From positions 1-48,544 of the forward strand of contig DQIQ01000009.1 of the NCBI GenBank assembly GCA_003942085.1: a stretch of DNA of 48,544 bases. Reading direction: 5' to 3'. Positions 1-9,200 of this stretch are shown piece by piece (position 1 is the stretch's first letter; each line of letters starts with the position of its first letter). Source of the stretch: Thermoplasmata archaeon (lineage in GTDB: Archaea > Thermoplasmatota > E2 > DHVEG-1). The notes beneath the pieces are model-generated. The model was not told where the DNA came from and did not search any database. It worked only from the letters and a program-made list of their open reading frames with translations. A program made the translations under genes and the position numbers.

Positions 1-754
1 TGAACGTATGAACACTCAGTAGTATTTGGTCGAATTCCTCGTTATAATCAACTGAGTTTGTATGAAGCCAATCAGCAGTGGCGTATCCATAATTAATGTC
101 GATTAACTCTGGATGATCCCCGACCACTCCATAATTGTCTTTGGTTTGATCATTATCTTGGATGAGATGATCCCAGACATGCCACTCCCACACAATCGTA
201 CCGCTTGTTGGACCGGTTGGTTGGACTTCGATGATATGGTCAGGCATTAATCCTTGATTGCCAACATAATCTGGATTTCTTCCTGCAGCAATAGCCTCAG
301 CGCGTTTTTTTGTTTCCCAGGCGATCAACAGGACGTTGCCGTTTGGTAAAGATTTGACATCATGATGACTGAGACGCCCATTGGTATTGTAACGATAATC
401 CCAATCAACCGCCCCATCCCATTGTATCTTCTGAACGCCACCACCAAAGCCACCACTCCCCGGACCTGCACCAACCCGTATTGTCCGAAGAACCGTCCCG
501 TCGCCCGGCCACCATACAGCCGCACCAGGCAAAAAGCTGCTTGACCATATATGATTTATCGTCCCGTTGCTGTCTATTAAATATGTTGTAGAACTCCACA
601 TAGGCGCAAATAAAATCTGGCCGCTCAACGTTGTGGCAGATTGTTCAAAGGTTTGAGGTCCCTTCTAAATTGGTGAAGCAGGTATGATACTCATTCCTGA
701 TGACAAGATAACAAATGAAGACACCACTATCCGAAATTTAGGAAAATATCTCAT
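1..754 (-). pseudogene. Arylsulfotransferase-family secreted protein, copy 1 (partial, in-frame TAG)
   Basis: The gene runs off the left edge, so only the N-terminal ~250 codons are visible. Reading the minus strand from the ATG at 754-752 gives a 29-residue signal peptide (MRYFPKFRIVVSSFVILSSG...), then a TAG codon at 667-665. The same frame then stays open to the window edge and matches the intact copy at 855-2618: GQILFAP, TYLID, HHDVKSLPNGN, PTSG, NYGYATADWLHTNS. TAG is an ordinary stop in this window (at least five genes end in it), so a nonsense mutation is the simplest reading; a sequencing error is possible. No Met downstream of the TAG would restore a signal peptide. Family knowledge: ASST proteins are beta-propeller enzymes moving sulfate between phenolic compounds; the activity of this archaeal branch is inferred. 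The lesion could leave a non-secreted product, so pseudogene status is likely but unproven. Confidence 0.75.
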
Positions 755-854
755 ATTAATCAAATTAAACAGCACATTTATGTTCATATTATTTTTTCCC
801 AATTCTTTACCAAATGGATTGTTTTCTATGCCTGACAACTATCCTGATATGACT

Positions 855-2618
855 TCAGAGTATTGGATTATTTGAAACATTTTTTAATTTTAGATATACA
901 TTCCATAATTTTTCAAAGAACAAATACTGAAGTTTATGTTTTATAAAAAATGAATGAATCATTTCCTGGAGAGAAAGCACGTTCATTGGAGTTTTTAGAA
1001 TGACCGGAATGACGTCGAAATCGTTCGGATTATCTGTATTTTCTACACGTATGTATCCTTGAAACTCTGAATTTTTTTCATCAGGGGCTCTCACGCTCAC
1101 TTGAACGGTTATTTTTCCATCCAGCGGAGTAAGATTTTCGCCGAATTCAGGGGTAAATGACCATGTTCCCCAATCAATGGTGGACACATTAACTCTCCAG
1201 TGTAATAACGAATCTACACCTCCGATGTTTTCTATCTGAAAACTACCATCGACGGTTTTTCCGCCGTGTACTTTGGTCCATGAAAGACTCCCTTCGCAAT
1301 TAAGATTGGGAACATCAGGGTTTGGTGGCTCTTCAGGGGGGATATATTGGATTTTAAAAACATTGTTCATTGCAGGCGATGGATACGAATTGAGATATTC
1401 CCATACCGTGGTTCCATCAGGGGTTACTTCAAAAAACCTCCCCAAAGGCCCATTACAGATGAGAGTATTGCCATTCGGAAGTCTGGTTACACCACCTATA
1501 ATAAAGGCATAGAAATCACTATCATAAATCCATGTTTGTACCGCAGGATCGTAGGCAGAGCCGGATTCAAGATCATACGTTCCACTGCTATCAACCGGTG
1601 GAGTAATTTCATCTATTGTCGTATGAACCAGCCCAATACGTCCCCCGGCGTTGTTAAAAACCAAAATATTGCCTGCTCCAGGATACCCTGTTTCTACCCA
1701 CGATGCGTCGTGTTGGGCAAAAAATTTCTCATCAGCGGCATTTCCTGCATGATATGCCTGTGGATTACCCCAACGGTAGAGAAGATCACCACCTTTTCCG
1801 CCATTTCCGCCGATGTGACCTGCTGCTTCCTCGGTCGTCGTGCTATGGTCAATGACCCAGATTTCATTGAAATTACGAACACTCAGAAGGATTTGATCAA
1901 ATTCAACATTATAATCGATTGAATTGGTATGAAGCCAATCAGCAGTGGTGTATCCATAATTAATGTCGATTAACTCTGGATGATCCCCGACCACTCCATA
2001 ATTGTCTTTGGTATGATCATAATCCTGGACGAGATGATCCCAAACATGCCATACCCATACTATATCCCCGCTTGTCGGGCCGGTGGGTTTCACTTCGACG
2101 ATATGGTCAGGCATCAAGGTATTTCCTACCAGTCTATCGGGATTTCTTCCTGCTGTAACCGCTTCCACCCGACTCTTGAATTCCCACGCAATCATGAGGA
2201 CATTTCCGTTCGGTAAAGGATGAATGTCATGATGGCTGAGATAGTTATCCGTATAATATCGATAGTCCCATATCAATGACCCTGTCCAATTTATTTTTTG
2301 AACACCCCCGCCATCACCCCCATAGATGAAAGATAACTTTATCGTTCGAAGGAGGGTTCCGTCATCCAATAGGTACGCTGACTCCCCAGGAAAATAATTG
2401 CTCTGCCAGGTATGGGTCACTTCGCCTGCATTATCAATTAAATATGTTATGCCCGAATCCATAGGAGCAAACAGAATTTGACCATCGAGTATTGTTTTTT
2501 GAGAAGGTTCATCATATCGTTTTATTGTCTGAGATGTAGACATTGGGATAAAATTTATTCCACACAACAAAAGAACAATTGAAACTGCTACGATTTTGTA
2601 GGTAGAATATATTTTCAT
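855..2618 (-). CDS. Secreted arylsulfotransferase-family protein, copy 2
   Basis: 587 aa. An N-terminal hydrophobic signal (residues ~8-28) is followed by a propeller-like domain with ASST-type motifs: ITYLIDNAGEVTHTW (57-71), LSHHDIHPLPNGNVLM with a His cluster at 129, 130 and 133, LHTNSIDYN, EIWVIDHSTTTEEA and FFAQHDASW. From about residue 435 a separate beta-sandwich (Ig/BACON-like) begins at CEGSLSW and ends near VIPVILKTP; such modules are common in archaeal surface proteins. The family transfers sulfate between aryl donors and phenolic acceptors outside the cytoplasm, but the substrate here is unknown. It lies 100 bp behind copy 1 in the same orientation, so this is a tandem duplication. 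The C-terminal ~40 residues are Lys/Phe-rich and do not match the tail of copy 3. A TATA element at 2666-2674 fits a promoter. It could be a non-catalytic propeller; family assignment is firmer than activity. Confidence 0.82.
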   Translation of the reverse strand: MKIYSTYKIVAVSIVLLLCGINFIPMSTSQTIKRYDEPSQKTILDGQILFAPMDSGITYLIDNAGEVTHTWQSNYFPGESAYLLDDGTLLRTIKLSFIYGGDGGGVQKINWTGSLIWDYRYYTDNYLSHHDIHPLPNGNVLMIAWEFKSRVEAVTAGRNPDRLVGNTLMPDHIVEVKPTGPTSGDIVWVWHVWDHLVQDYDHTKDNYGVVGDHPELIDINYGYTTADWLHTNSIDYNVEFDQILLSVRNFNEIWVIDHSTTTEEAAGHIGGNGGKGGDLLYRWGNPQAYHAGNAADEKFFAQHDASWVETGYPGAGNILVFNNAGGRIGLVHTTIDEITPPVDSSGTYDLESGSAYDPAVQTWIYDSDFYAFIIGGVTRLPNGNTLICNGPLGRFFEVTPDGTTVWEYLNSYPSPAMNNVFKIQYIPPEEPPNPDVPNLNCEGSLSWTKVHGGKTVDGSFQIENIGGVDSLLHWRVNVSTIDWGTWSFTPEFGENLTPLDGKITVQVSVRAPDEKNSEFQGYIRVENTDNPNDFDVIPVILKTPMNVLSLQEMIHSFFIKHKLQYLFFEKLWNVYLKLKNVSNNPIL

Positions 2619-2665
2619 TTTAACTCTGCATTCCCTTATTTATTTGTTATTATCATTTGACTACC

Positions 2666-2674
2666 TATATATAT
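2666..2674 (-). promoter_or_regulatory. TATA box for ASST copy 2
   Basis: TATATATAT lies about 50 bp before the ATG at 2618. Archaeal spacing puts the transcript start near 2645, leaving a leader of about 25 nt. Not experimentally shown. Confidence 0.5.
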
Positions 2675-2803
2675 GTTATGTTGCTCGGATTGAGTTTTTT
2701 TATAAAATATTTAAATTTCACACTAGTTATTTTACATAAAAATCATTTTTTTCTCCGAGGAAGTAATTGCGGGATATGACATCTGCCTCTGATATTCATA
2801 AGA

Positions 2804-2811
2804 TTTAAATA
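2804..2811 (+). promoter_or_regulatory. TATA box for the sulfotransferase gene
   Basis: TTTAAATA sits 26-33 bp before the ATG at 2837, so the message would be nearly leaderless; no ribosome binding site is visible in front of this ATG. Confidence 0.5.
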
Positions 2812-2836
2812 ATCGAGTGATCAATATCGTAATCTA

Positions 2837-3955
2837 ATGGATTTTGACAATGCAAAAGAAATCGCTCTCTGTGTGAAAAATACACCGCTCCCAGGGTACA
2901 CACTTCCCAATTTCCTTCGCCTTTTGACCCAGAATAAATTCAACATCGACGCCCAGTACATTCCGCGGATGATCTACTCGCTGACCTTAAGCACGGTGAT
3001 GCTGCCTTTCTACATCAAAGAACGATTTCAATATGATAGACGCACCGATCAAACAGAAATCACCAATTCCCCGCTTTTCATCATCGGTCATTGGCGAAGC
3101 GGGACGACCTATCTTCACAACGCGCTCTCCATGGATAAAAACCTCGGATATTTCACCACATTTCAGGCATACCTCCCCGGGGTCTTCTTAGGGAGTGAAA
3201 AGGTGTTCAAACCGCTCGTTGCTTCAAGCATCCCTAAAAAAAGACCAATGGATGACGTGGCGATGGACGCAGAGTTCCCTCAAGAAGATCAATATGCGAT
3301 CGGAGCATTCTCCCCTTATTCATACTACCATGGATGGTGTTTTCCCAAAAACATGGAATTGTATAACAACTCGGTCTGTATGGATGGTGTTCAGAAAGAT
3401 ACGATAGATGAGTGGAAACGGTATTATCTGTATCTTTTAAAGAAAATAACACTGCATCAAAAGGGAAAACAACTCGTGTTAAAAAACCAGGACAACACAG
3501 GGAAAATAAAGATATTGCTCGAAATGTTCCCTAACTCAAAATTTATTTATCTCTATCGAAACCCCTATGACCTCTATTTCTCAATGATGAAATTCATGAG
3601 AGTAACCATCCCCCGCTACTGCATTCAAAAACCACCGAAAATCGAAGACATCGAAGATAGTATGATGGATCTTTACGCTAGGATGGTCCAGAAATACATC
3701 AAAGAACGGGAACATATCCCCAAAGGAAACCTTGTTCAGGTTCGCTATGAAGATTATATCACCCAGCCCCTTCAGGAGATAGAACATATCTATGAAGCTT
3801 TACATTTAGAAGGATTTCGAGACGCTGAACCTGCATTTCGATCCTATATTCGTTCTCAAAAATCGATAAAAACTGATCGCTACATAATGAATGACGATAT
3901 AAAACAAAAAATTAAGAAAAAATGGGGCTTTGCCGTCAAGGAGTTCGGATATTAA
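2837..3955 (+). CDS. PAPS-dependent sulfotransferase family protein
   Basis: 372 aa, cytosolic, no signal peptide. The 5'-phosphosulfate-binding loop is clear at residues 84-92 (GHWRSGTTY) and the 3'-phosphate-binding region follows at ~236-245 (FIYLYRNPYD) with the expected Arg. Length and order fit the Sulfotransferase_3 type (PF13469-like), which transfers a sulfuryl group from PAPS to a hydroxyl or amine on lipids, sugars or small molecules. The acceptor cannot be read from sequence. It is divergent from the ASST-family pair, so two chemically different sulfate-transfer families lie side by side; whether they share a pathway is inference. No PAPS synthesis genes (ATP sulfurylase, APS kinase) are in the window. 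Downstream it converges on an ABC permease with 25 bp between stops. Confidence 0.85.
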   Translation: MDFDNAKEIALCVKNTPLPGYTLPNFLRLLTQNKFNIDAQYIPRMIYSLTLSTVMLPFYIKERFQYDRRTDQTEITNSPLFIIGHWRSGTTYLHNALSMDKNLGYFTTFQAYLPGVFLGSEKVFKPLVASSIPKKRPMDDVAMDAEFPQEDQYAIGAFSPYSYYHGWCFPKNMELYNNSVCMDGVQKDTIDEWKRYYLYLLKKITLHQKGKQLVLKNQDNTGKIKILLEMFPNSKFIYLYRNPYDLYFSMMKFMRVTIPRYCIQKPPKIEDIEDSMMDLYARMVQKYIKEREHIPKGNLVQVRYEDYITQPLQEIEHIYEALHLEGFRDAEPAFRSYIRSQKSIKTDRYIMNDDIKQKIKKKWGFAVKEFGY

Positions 3956-3980
3956 CATTTAGCGAAGCACGTCTGTTTTA

Positions 3981-5054
3981 TCAGGTCCATTTTGTCAGGA
4001 TCTTTTCCCTGTTGAAAATCGCTTTTGCAAAATAGAAGAGCCCAAGGTCAAGACATCCGTACAACCCTGCGAACACACAGATTATAACCGGTGAAAGAAA
4101 GATAAATCCAGACAGCACTCCAAGCATTAGCACAACAACAGGCATGACAATAAACCCGCCAAGCTGTTGCGCCGCCCGGACGTCACTGACTTTTGAGGAA
4201 ACCAGGACACATGCAAGAACACTCATCAAACAAGCGGTCGGTGCAAGTAAGAACATCGATAAAATCCAGGTGATGTTCGGCAGGAGCGGATAACCTACCT
4301 TTGGGATAAGTACAACGTCGAGCAACACGACTCCTAAGGTAAATGCAAGCAGCGTCGAGCCCATCGAGGGGATAAACGCGGAAAAAATCTTACCTGCGAG
4401 CAACTCACCATCGGTCGTTGGCGTCGCAAGCAATGGCTCTAAACTCCGGTTGTTCTTCTCTCCGACAATGCTGTAGGTTGCAATGATCGTCGGGAGGGTC
4501 GCAGGCACAATGATAAAGATCATGAGCACCATGTTAAACATCATCGGAAGGACCAGATCGATTTCTGATGGTTTTGTTTTCGTAAACACAAGACTTGATG
4601 ACACCGCAAGGATGTATCGTCCATCCAACCCTGTTCCTTCTGAGCGAATCACGGTGACGTTCATGAGATATGAACTCGAAAGTGAACTGTTTTGAATCGT
4701 TGAATCCATGACGGTTGTGTTCTCAAGAACGCACGAATCGATGATGCAGTTGCTAAGATGAGTGTTCATGAGAGTCATATGATTGAAAACCGTTGCATTA
4801 AAGGAAGCATTCTCTACCGTCTGATTTGTCCATGGTGCAGAGGCATCATCAGGCAGGTTGCCTATCTGAAGGAGTCCGTCGACATCATAGGGTCTTTCAA
4901 GCGGAACCATGGTCACCATCGGCACGAACATGGCCAGCGGTAAAACAACTCCAAGAACAATTGGCATCGCGATGATTGACCCGATGACAAGTTTCTGTTT
5001 CTTGAACTCGTCAAGGTCCTTGCGCATAACAATCCATGCGTTCCTCCAGCGCAT
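3981..5054 (-). CDS. ABC-2 type exporter permease with external pentapeptide-repeat segment
   Basis: 357 aa from the ATG at 5054, chosen over a GTG at 5057 because an AGGAGGGTGG site (5070-5061) then has normal spacing. One N-terminal membrane helix (~22-48), a large outer loop, then five or so helices from ~165 (LPMMFNMVLMIFIIV) to the end, with the NatB/ABC-2 motif GEKNNRSLEPLLATP. The outer loop has eleven consecutive five-residue units at about 82-136, each with a hydrophobic fourth residue (F,F,L,L,I,L,V,I,L,L,V) and a mostly small second residue (A,T,M,T,C,C,T,S,S,S,V), the pattern of pentapeptide-repeat beta-helices. Its ATPase partner is directly upstream, and its TGA stop shares one base with this ATG. 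Likely role: export of an unknown substrate. The repeat is unusual for this family. Confidence 0.85.
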   Translation of the reverse strand: MRWRNAWIVMRKDLDEFKKQKLVIGSIIAMPIVLGVVLPLAMFVPMVTMVPLERPYDVDGLLQIGNLPDDASAPWTNQTVENASFNATVFNHMTLMNTHLSNCIIDSCVLENTTVMDSTIQNSSLSSSYLMNVTVIRSEGTGLDGRYILAVSSSLVFTKTKPSEIDLVLPMMFNMVLMIFIIVPATLPTIIATYSIVGEKNNRSLEPLLATPTTDGELLAGKIFSAFIPSMGSTLLAFTLGVVLLDVVLIPKVGYPLLPNITWILSMFLLAPTACLMSVLACVLVSSKVSDVRAAQQLGGFIVMPVVVLMLGVLSGFIFLSPVIICVFAGLYGCLDLGLFYFAKAIFNREKILTKWT

Positions 5055-5980
5055 CACTGACCACCCTCCTCGATGAGTTTCAGATAAACGTCTTCCAATG
5101 AATGTTCCTCCTCAGTGACAAATTGGACTTGAAGACCCTGCTTCATCAACCAAGAAACCACCCGAGGGTTGTCTTCTTCCGGGTTTCTGACATTCAACAC
5201 CAGCTGATTCCCTTTCACCTGAGCTTGCGAGACAAATTCAAGACATGAAATGTCCTTCATCAAAGTGGAGGGAATCTTCTGCAGTGTAAAACTGACGGTA
5301 CGCGCAAACAGCCCCCGCGCCAACGCTTTTGGGCTTCCAACCTTAACGATTTTGTTTTTCACCAGCGCGACCGTGTCACAGATACGTTCTGCTTCAGATA
5401 GATTATGCGTGTTGATAAGGATCGTGTCTCCTCGGGATTTCAGCTCAAGGATATACTCCCGGACGGTTTTTGATGCTGCAGGGTCTAGACTTGCGGTCGG
5501 TTCATCCAGAAAAATATATTTCGGGTCATGGATCAATGCTCGTGCAATAGCGATCTTCTGTTTCATCCCTTTAGAAAACCCGCCAACCGGTTCGCTACGC
5601 CGATCCCACAGACCAAGATTCGTCAACGTCGTCCGAATCGACTCTTCGCGTTGCTGCTTTGGGACACCGTAGAACTGACCAAAATAATCAAGGTTCTTGT
5701 ACGCCCCAAGGGTTTCATATAAACCAGGCACCTCTGGGAGAAGACCGATCATGCCACGGATTTTCTGCGCGTCTTCTTTTTTGCCAATCTCTAATGAATC
5801 GATCTGGGCAGCACCCGCGGTCGGTCGGATGAGGCAGGAGAGCATCCGCATGGTCGTTGTCTTCCCTGCGCCGTTCGGCCCGAGAAGTCCAAAGATACAG
5901 CCATCTGGAATCGTTAAAGAAAAATCCTGTATCGCGGTGATTGAACCAAATGTTTTTGTTAACCCGTCACAGATGATCAT
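5054..5980 (-). CDS. ABC exporter ATP-binding protein
   Basis: 308 aa. Nucleotide-binding domain with Walker A GPNGAGKT (34-41), ABC signature FSKGMKQ (135-141), Walker B YIFLDEP (154-160) and the H-loop INTHNLSEAERICD. Residues ~230-308 form the C-terminal extension found in the CcmA/NatA-type ATPases that work with ABC-2 permeases, ending in LEDVYLKLIEEGG. It energises the permease translated just after it; the two genes are coupled through a TGATG junction. The substrate (ion, lipid, drug or peptide) is not indicated. A GGGTGAG stretch precedes the ATG at 5980. It is divergent from smc, with 247 bp between them. Confidence 0.92.
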   Translation of the reverse strand: MIICDGLTKTFGSITAIQDFSLTIPDGCIFGLLGPNGAGKTTTMRMLSCLIRPTAGAAQIDSLEIGKKEDAQKIRGMIGLLPEVPGLYETLGAYKNLDYFGQFYGVPKQQREESIRTTLTNLGLWDRRSEPVGGFSKGMKQKIAIARALIHDPKYIFLDEPTASLDPAASKTVREYILELKSRGDTILINTHNLSEAERICDTVALVKNKIVKVGSPKALARGLFARTVSFTLQKIPSTLMKDISCLEFVSQAQVKGNQLVLNVRNPEEDNPRVVSWLMKQGLQVQFVTEEEHSLEDVYLKLIEEGGQ

Positions 5981-6144
5981 TCCACACTCACCCTTTATTC
6001 TAAATAAGTAAATGCCCTATATTTTAAAATTCTTTATAAACATAGCAGATGAAAAGAGTTACTTCTCCTTTACAATACTCCCGCGACACGATCTATATGT
6101 CTTAAAACCACGTTTCTACAGAAGACATAAATTATCTCCAAAAT

Positions 6145-6152
6145 TTTATATA
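6145..6152 (+). promoter_or_regulatory. TATA box of the smc-scpA-scpB operon
   Basis: TTTATATA, preceded by an A-rich stretch resembling a BRE, lies about 80 bp before the smc ATG, giving a predicted start near 6176 and a ~50 nt leader. GAAAGGG immediately before the ATG may serve as the ribosome binding site. Confidence 0.55.
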
Positions 6153-6227
6153 CAGTTCTTCGTTTCTCCTTAATGGGATGCCGGATATCGGTTACATAGG
6201 AGCGGATATGCTTCATAGTGGAAAGGG

Positions 6228-9200
6228 ATGACTGTGTATCTTAAACAAGTGGAGATGGAGAATTTTAAGTCCTTTGGACATAAGTTGACTGTACCTTTTT
6301 ACCCGGGGTTTACTGCGATTACCGGACCAAATGGATCTGGAAAAAGTAACATCGTTGATGCGATTCTCTTCGTGCTAGGTCCGAGAAGCTCCAAGGTCAT
6401 GCGAGCAGGTCGACTCACCGACCTTATATTTAACGGAGGAAAAAACCGGAAGAATCCATCAAAATATTGTAAGGTCTCGTTGGTGTTTGATAACTCACAG
6501 CGGAAAATGCGGATCGATGCTGACGAGGTAGTCCTCACCAGGCTGATCAAACGAGCCCCTCTCAAAGACAACCCGGATAACTACTACAGTTACTTTTACA
6601 TCAATGATCGAGCAGCGTCGTTCACGGAGTTTATTGACCTTTTAACCCATGCACGCATCTCCGGTGAAGGTTACAACATCATTAAACAGGGTGATGTTAC
6701 TAGCCTTGTCGAGATGGGGTCTGTAGATCGAAGGAAGATTGTTGACGGCATCGCGGGTATCAGCACGTTTGATGCGGATATCGAAAAGGCGGAGACGGAA
6801 CGCGGGGACGTTGATAAAAACCTTGAGCGTATCGACATCATCCTCAATGAGATCACCAGCCAGATTCGTCAGTTGAAGAAAGACCGAGACGCTGCGTATC
6901 AGTATAAAGAACTGAAAGACAAACTCTACGAAACCAAAGCGATGATTGCCTATAAGAAAAAACAGGAGATAGAATCACAGATATCTGAAGTAAACAAACA
7001 GATAACATCCTATGAGACTGAACAAAATAAGTTCGAAGAGCGGAAGGAAAAACTGAAGACTCATTACACGGAATTGCAGCAGAAATTAGATGAAATCGAA
7101 AAAAAAATCGGTGATGCTGGCGGAAATGAGGCAAATGATATTAAAGAAAAAATTGACACGATGCGCTCTGAGACCATCAAAATCGATGAGCGTGTCAACT
7201 ACTCAAACGATGAGGTAGCTGAGAAGAAAAAAGAAAAGAAAGAATTGGAATCATCACTTGAGGAAATCACAAAAGAGCTTGAAGACTACGCCACCCAGAA
7301 AAATGAGATGACCATAAAAATCCAGGATATCGAAAAAACGTTAAAGACAAAAGAAACGGAACTGGGGAAGTTACGGGAAGAAATCGCACAATCCGATGAC
7401 ACATCCATGGATATCACCAGAGAACTGGTGAAGATGCGGGAGGAATACAACAATAAACAAACAGAGACACATGAGCATGAGCTTAAACGAGACCGACTGA
7501 AGGAAAAACTCGATGGCCTAGACCTACAGATCGCTGAGTTGCAGGAGACAAAATCCACCTATGAGTTTGAGCTTAAAGATATCGACTGGCAGGTCAGTGA
7601 GCTTCATAAGGGAAAACAAGAGAGCGGCAAAAAAGTAAAGGAATCAGAAAAACAGCTGTTCGAGAAAAAGAAACGGGAGTCAGAAATCACAGAACAACTC
7701 GCTGATCTGGAAAAAGCGATTCTGAAGATGCAGCGAGAACAGTCGAAGTTGCAGGCGGAGCGCGATGCAGCACAAACCATAGGTGCAAAGTATAATTCAG
7801 CGGTGGAATCCATTCTTGCTGCTCGTAATTCTGGTGAGTTGAAAGGGGTTCGTGGGACGATTGCTGAACTTGCACAGGTCGATGAGAAATACAAATTATC
7901 ATTGGAGATTGCTGCTGGCCCTCGAATGCAGGCAGTCGTCGTCGAAGATGACGCTGCCGCAGCAGAAGCAATCGGATATTTACAGAAAAAAAAGCTCGGG
8001 CGGGCTACATTTCTACCGATCAACAAAATGATCGTGGGTAAACCGCGTGCACAGTCGCTGATGACGGTGAAAGATGAAAGTTCCCAGGGGTTCGCGATTG
8101 ATCTGGTGAGCTTTGATCAGGATTATCGAGGTGCGTTTTGGTATGTGTTCGGCGACACGGTGATTGTCAGTACCCTGTCTGATGCACGACGACTCATGGG
8201 CGGCGTCCGGCTTGTTGACATGAAAGGTGATCTGATTGAAGCTGGTGGTGCGATGGTTGGTGGAAGCCCTCCCAGCGAACGACTGTCGTTTGGCAGTGCT
8301 GATCAACGGACACTTGATGAGATTACCCGACGTTTAAACGGGGCGATCCAGAGTCAGGATTTGTTATCTGAGGAGCTTGCCCAGTTGAAAAAGGACATCG
8401 GTGAGCTAGAGAATGTGTTCCGAACACTCAAAGGCGAGACCGATGCGGGGATGCAGACAAAAGATTTTGATGTGCGAAGGAAAGAATTCGCAGGAAAACT
8501 TGATATTCTTGCCAGGGACCTTGAGGTAAAACAAAAAGAAAGGGAATCCATAGATACAGAAAATACGCAGATACTGATCTACCTTGAAGAATGTCGGAAG
8601 CGACTCAATGATCTTAACGCGCTGAAAGAAGAAAAAGGAAAACATCTGCTGAAAAGCACGAAAAAAGAAGTCGCTCAGGCTATGCGGAGCCTTGAAAAAA
8701 CCGTATCAGAGCTTCAAGAAACTGTTCTGAAACTTCATAGTGAACAAGAAACGATTCAGAAGAAAATCGAGTTGCTTGATGAACGTAAGACCGAGCTTAC
8801 CGAAAAAATCACGACGAGTGATGCTGATGTCGAGACATTGAAACAGACCGTAATAGCTTTAAAGGAAACCCGGGTAAAAGCTCAAGATGAGTTAAAAGCG
8901 CTCATGACCGTCGAGGAGACGATGAGCGGAAAGACCAAGGAGCTTGCACTAGAGCGCGATACGCTCTACAAGAAGACCGTCGGCATCGAAAACGAGCTGG
9001 AAACCATCAGCACAAAGACCGAATCATATCTTGATTTAGTCGCTCGCGCGAAATACCGGTTACCGACTCTTGAGGACTCAATCAAAGAGCTTGACCAGGA
9101 GATCGCATTATATCATGTGGAGATAAAGGAGACGAAACTGCCTCCTATCGAATCCATGAAAGAAACGATCCTCTCCGTGGAACAAACCATGCAGCAGCTT

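Noticed and set aside
665-667. TAG as a pyrrolysine codon in ASST copy 1
   Set aside because: TAG ends at least five ordinary genes in the window (DUF47, pit, the HTH regulator, the membrane protein after it and the MacB ATPase), ASST proteins are not known pyrrolysine users, and no pyl gene is visible.
684-875. Plus-strand reading frame between the two ASST copies
   Set aside because: It mostly runs antisense over the signal-peptide region of copy 1 and the end of copy 2, without ribosome binding site or recognisable product.
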